Shown here: in pieces, positions 62,183 to 64,000 of the stretch
Layout of the letters: each line of letters begins with the position of its first letter
Position numbering within the stretch: the stretch's first letter is position 1
Source: Typhlomys cinereus
Taxonomy: Eukaryota > Chordata > Mammalia > Rodentia > Platacanthomyidae
NCBI GenBank assembly: GCA_023101885.1
Contig: JALPQD010000406.1
Coordinates: 1,938,638-2,002,637 of the forward strand
Direction of reading: 5' to 3'
Length of the DNA: 64,000 bases
Notes under the pieces: generated by a model
What the model was told of the DNA's origin: nothing
Databases searched by the model: none
Seen by the model: only the letters and a program-made list of their open reading frames with translations
Made by a program: the position numbers and the translations under genes

Positions 62183-63835
62183 GAAGCATCCTTGGCTTTT
62201 TAAATCTTAATTCTCCTCGAAGTCATCGTGGAGAAAGCTTTGTATTACTATCCACATTTGTGAAATTTTTACATTATAGTATATTTTATAACCATCTACC
62301 ATATTATTAATTTTTCATCAAAAACAATTTCATAATTAAACAATATTTATTGCATATTATACCAACAAGTATTATGTTTGTATTACACTAAACATGCTAT
62401 ACGTTCATTTGTATACTATATATAGATTTTTAATTATAATATTTTTAGTTGACAGTAGTCTCCACACTATATGCATATATTACATTAATTTGTACATGTT
62501 CATAAAGAGGAAAAATTACATTAAGAACTATAATTAGTGTTAAAAGTATTATCTCTATATCCTTAGTACATTCAAGAACCATATACACTTTAAGCCATGG
62601 AGTGTAAAAGAAAAAATATGTAATTTATTTCAATGGTACTTTTCTTGTATCAAAAACTTTTATGGGCACTTGAATAAAATAAAGCTATAATACTTACCCT
62701 AGAAGTGTGTATTCAAGTATTTAATGATTTCTTTCTTCCCGACACATCCATCTATTAAATATTTTTGGAGTGCTTGATTCTCAGGCACTTTAGTAGGGAG
62801 GGAGATGTGCACTCGTGCTTCTTGTTCTGGAAACTGCTTCCTCTAAAGGCAGGCTTCCGAGGACGCTGACGAAAATGTGCTGTTTTATCTGCTCACATTT
62901 GTTCAGTGTACCAATATAACATGAGCAGTAGTCATTTGGCTTCTTTGGTATGGAGCTCACTAGGTCCATACTAGATGGCTAAGATTGTCTGTACAAGGAA
63001 TGGCACAGGAATAGGAAAAAAGCATATGACTGCATCTGGGAAAATGAGAGTGCGCATTGACAATTTAGGCACATGTACCAAAGGCAGAACATACATTTGA
63101 AGTCAACATATATTTAATACTCATTTAATAAGAGCTTTGCATACAATAATATACTTTGAAAAATATCATTTTATCTTATTCTCTCTTACACATTTTCATT
63201 ACCATTTTAATACTGAGGGGAATTTTGTGCACTTAGGTTTATAGATTACAAATCATTGAAAAGTAAATTACAGTCAGATAATTTATTGCTAAATATCTTA
63301 CCAAAATCTATGTGACTTTTTTCATGTTGGAATTTGACTGGGATAATGAAGACCTAGGCCAAGTCTATATTTCACTATTGTGGCTTGTCCGAAATTTTTG
63401 TTGACATCGCACTGCTAGGTTGGTTTTAGTCTGTTTACTTTTACCAGATCAGTTTTGGGGAAACTTGGATATAATAATCTGCTATCTTATCATCACACCC
63501 TAGGGGATTTTCTTCTTGCTTCAGGAGTTGTGTAATGCGTTCTCTGATCTGGTTTTGCTCTTTTTAGAACTCTAGACAAGGATAATACTTAAGTTTGCTA
63601 AGAATCCACAAAAGCTTTACATGAACATTGGAATCCCAAAATAATTGCTGATGCCTCAGTGGCTCCAGTTCTCTGAACATAATTTCAAATAGATTTTTCA
63701 ACTTATGTTGGGGTGGGGTGGGGAGTTAGGATAGATGTGTGGAGGTAGGATAGAGGGGGTATTAGTCAATATGGATGTAAAACAGAGTCAGATGGGACAA
63801 GTAAACAATCATTTTTTTTTTGATTAAAAAAACCA
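62183..63835. other. unassigned AT-rich sequence
   Basis: A G-rich motif (ggggtggggtgggg, 63710-63723) is the only structure noted. No gene or named repeat recognised. Confidence 0.45.
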
Positions 63836-64000
63836 GATAAAAGAGGGGTCTTGCGGTCTAGGTCGGGCGTTCCGTGACGGGAGTGGCGTTGCAGCTGTTG
63901 CGGGATGGATGGCGAGAGTGATTTCTTTTTTATATTCTTCTTCTGTCGTCTCTTCTTCTCTTTCTCTCTCTTTCTCTTCTCTCTTTCTCTCTTGCTCTCG
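63836..64000. other. CpG-rich segment and (CT)n, cut by window end
   Basis: From about 63840 the base composition changes sharply. Roughly eight CpGs fall within 63851-63917, while the preceding kilobases have almost none. A 'gataaaag' TATA-like motif lies just before it. A CT/TTCTC tract fills 63935-64000. It could be the start of a young retroelement (L1 5' UTR or LTR), a retrocopy or a small CpG island. The right end is outside the window. Confidence 0.5.

Overview
This window looks like mammalian nuclear DNA, most likely from a rodent in the mouse-related clade. It is AT-rich and CpG-poor and full of microsatellites. It carries B1, B1-dID-like and B4-like (ID-B1) SINEs, MaLR and ERVL-type LTRs, LINE-1 fragments, and older MIR, L2 and CR1/L3-like remnants. 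I find no protein-coding gene, no tRNA, rRNA or snRNA gene, no CRISPR and nothing bacterial. Every open frame above 60 codons lies in a simple repeat, in a transposable element, or in AT-rich sequence where it looks like chance. The window is best read as intergenic or deep intronic DNA. Family names come from remembered consensus patterns, not from a database run.

The dominant mobile element is one tRNA-derived SINE with at least 13 copies. It has Pol III A and B boxes and an anticodon-arm-like hairpin whose loop would read TGC (Ala). A unique roughly 150-bp right part follows, then an (AC)n block and an AATAAA-rich A tail. A younger, GC-rich group lies at 14569, 16539, 16802, 20114, 21766 and 38038. 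An older group lies at 22679, 25080, 25480(-), 29210, 36489(-), 41936 and 45730(-). An ID-like head plus a non-B1 right monomer recalls the IDL-Geo SINE reported from Geomyoidea (kangaroo rats, pocket mice, gophers), so that superfamily is a tentative guess.

Layout. 1-5 kb: mostly unassigned, with a possible CR1/L3-like remnant near 1.04-1.40 kb. 5-8 kb: compound microsatellites, a B1 fragment, MIR and L2. 8-12 kb: unassigned plus (TG)n and (CT)n. 12.7-13.7 kb: 3' end of a LINE-1. 14.5-22.1 kb: SINE-rich, with L2 and ERVL-like LTRs. 22.6-29.5 kb: older SINE copies. 31.6-34.8 kb: L2, a B4-like SINE and MIR. 36.1-36.7 kb: a B4-like SINE next to a tRNA-SINE, both on the minus strand. 37.4-40.3 kb: a B4-like SINE split by a MaLR provirus, itself split by a young SINE. 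41-45.9 kb: a GATA/GACA array, a SINE, and two LINE-1-like segments in opposite orientation. 47.4-48.2 kb: a B1-dID-like SINE with a very long polypyrimidine tail. 49-56 kb: MIR, an ERVL-like LTR, a G-rich tract and a complete ERVL-type solo LTR. 56-63.8 kb: mostly unassigned, with microsatellites. 63.84-64.0 kb: an abrupt CpG-rich segment cut by the window end.

There is no gene network to describe. The content is a record of layered retrotransposition. Its clearest part is the three-step nesting at 37.4-40.3 kb, where target-site duplications give the order of events.
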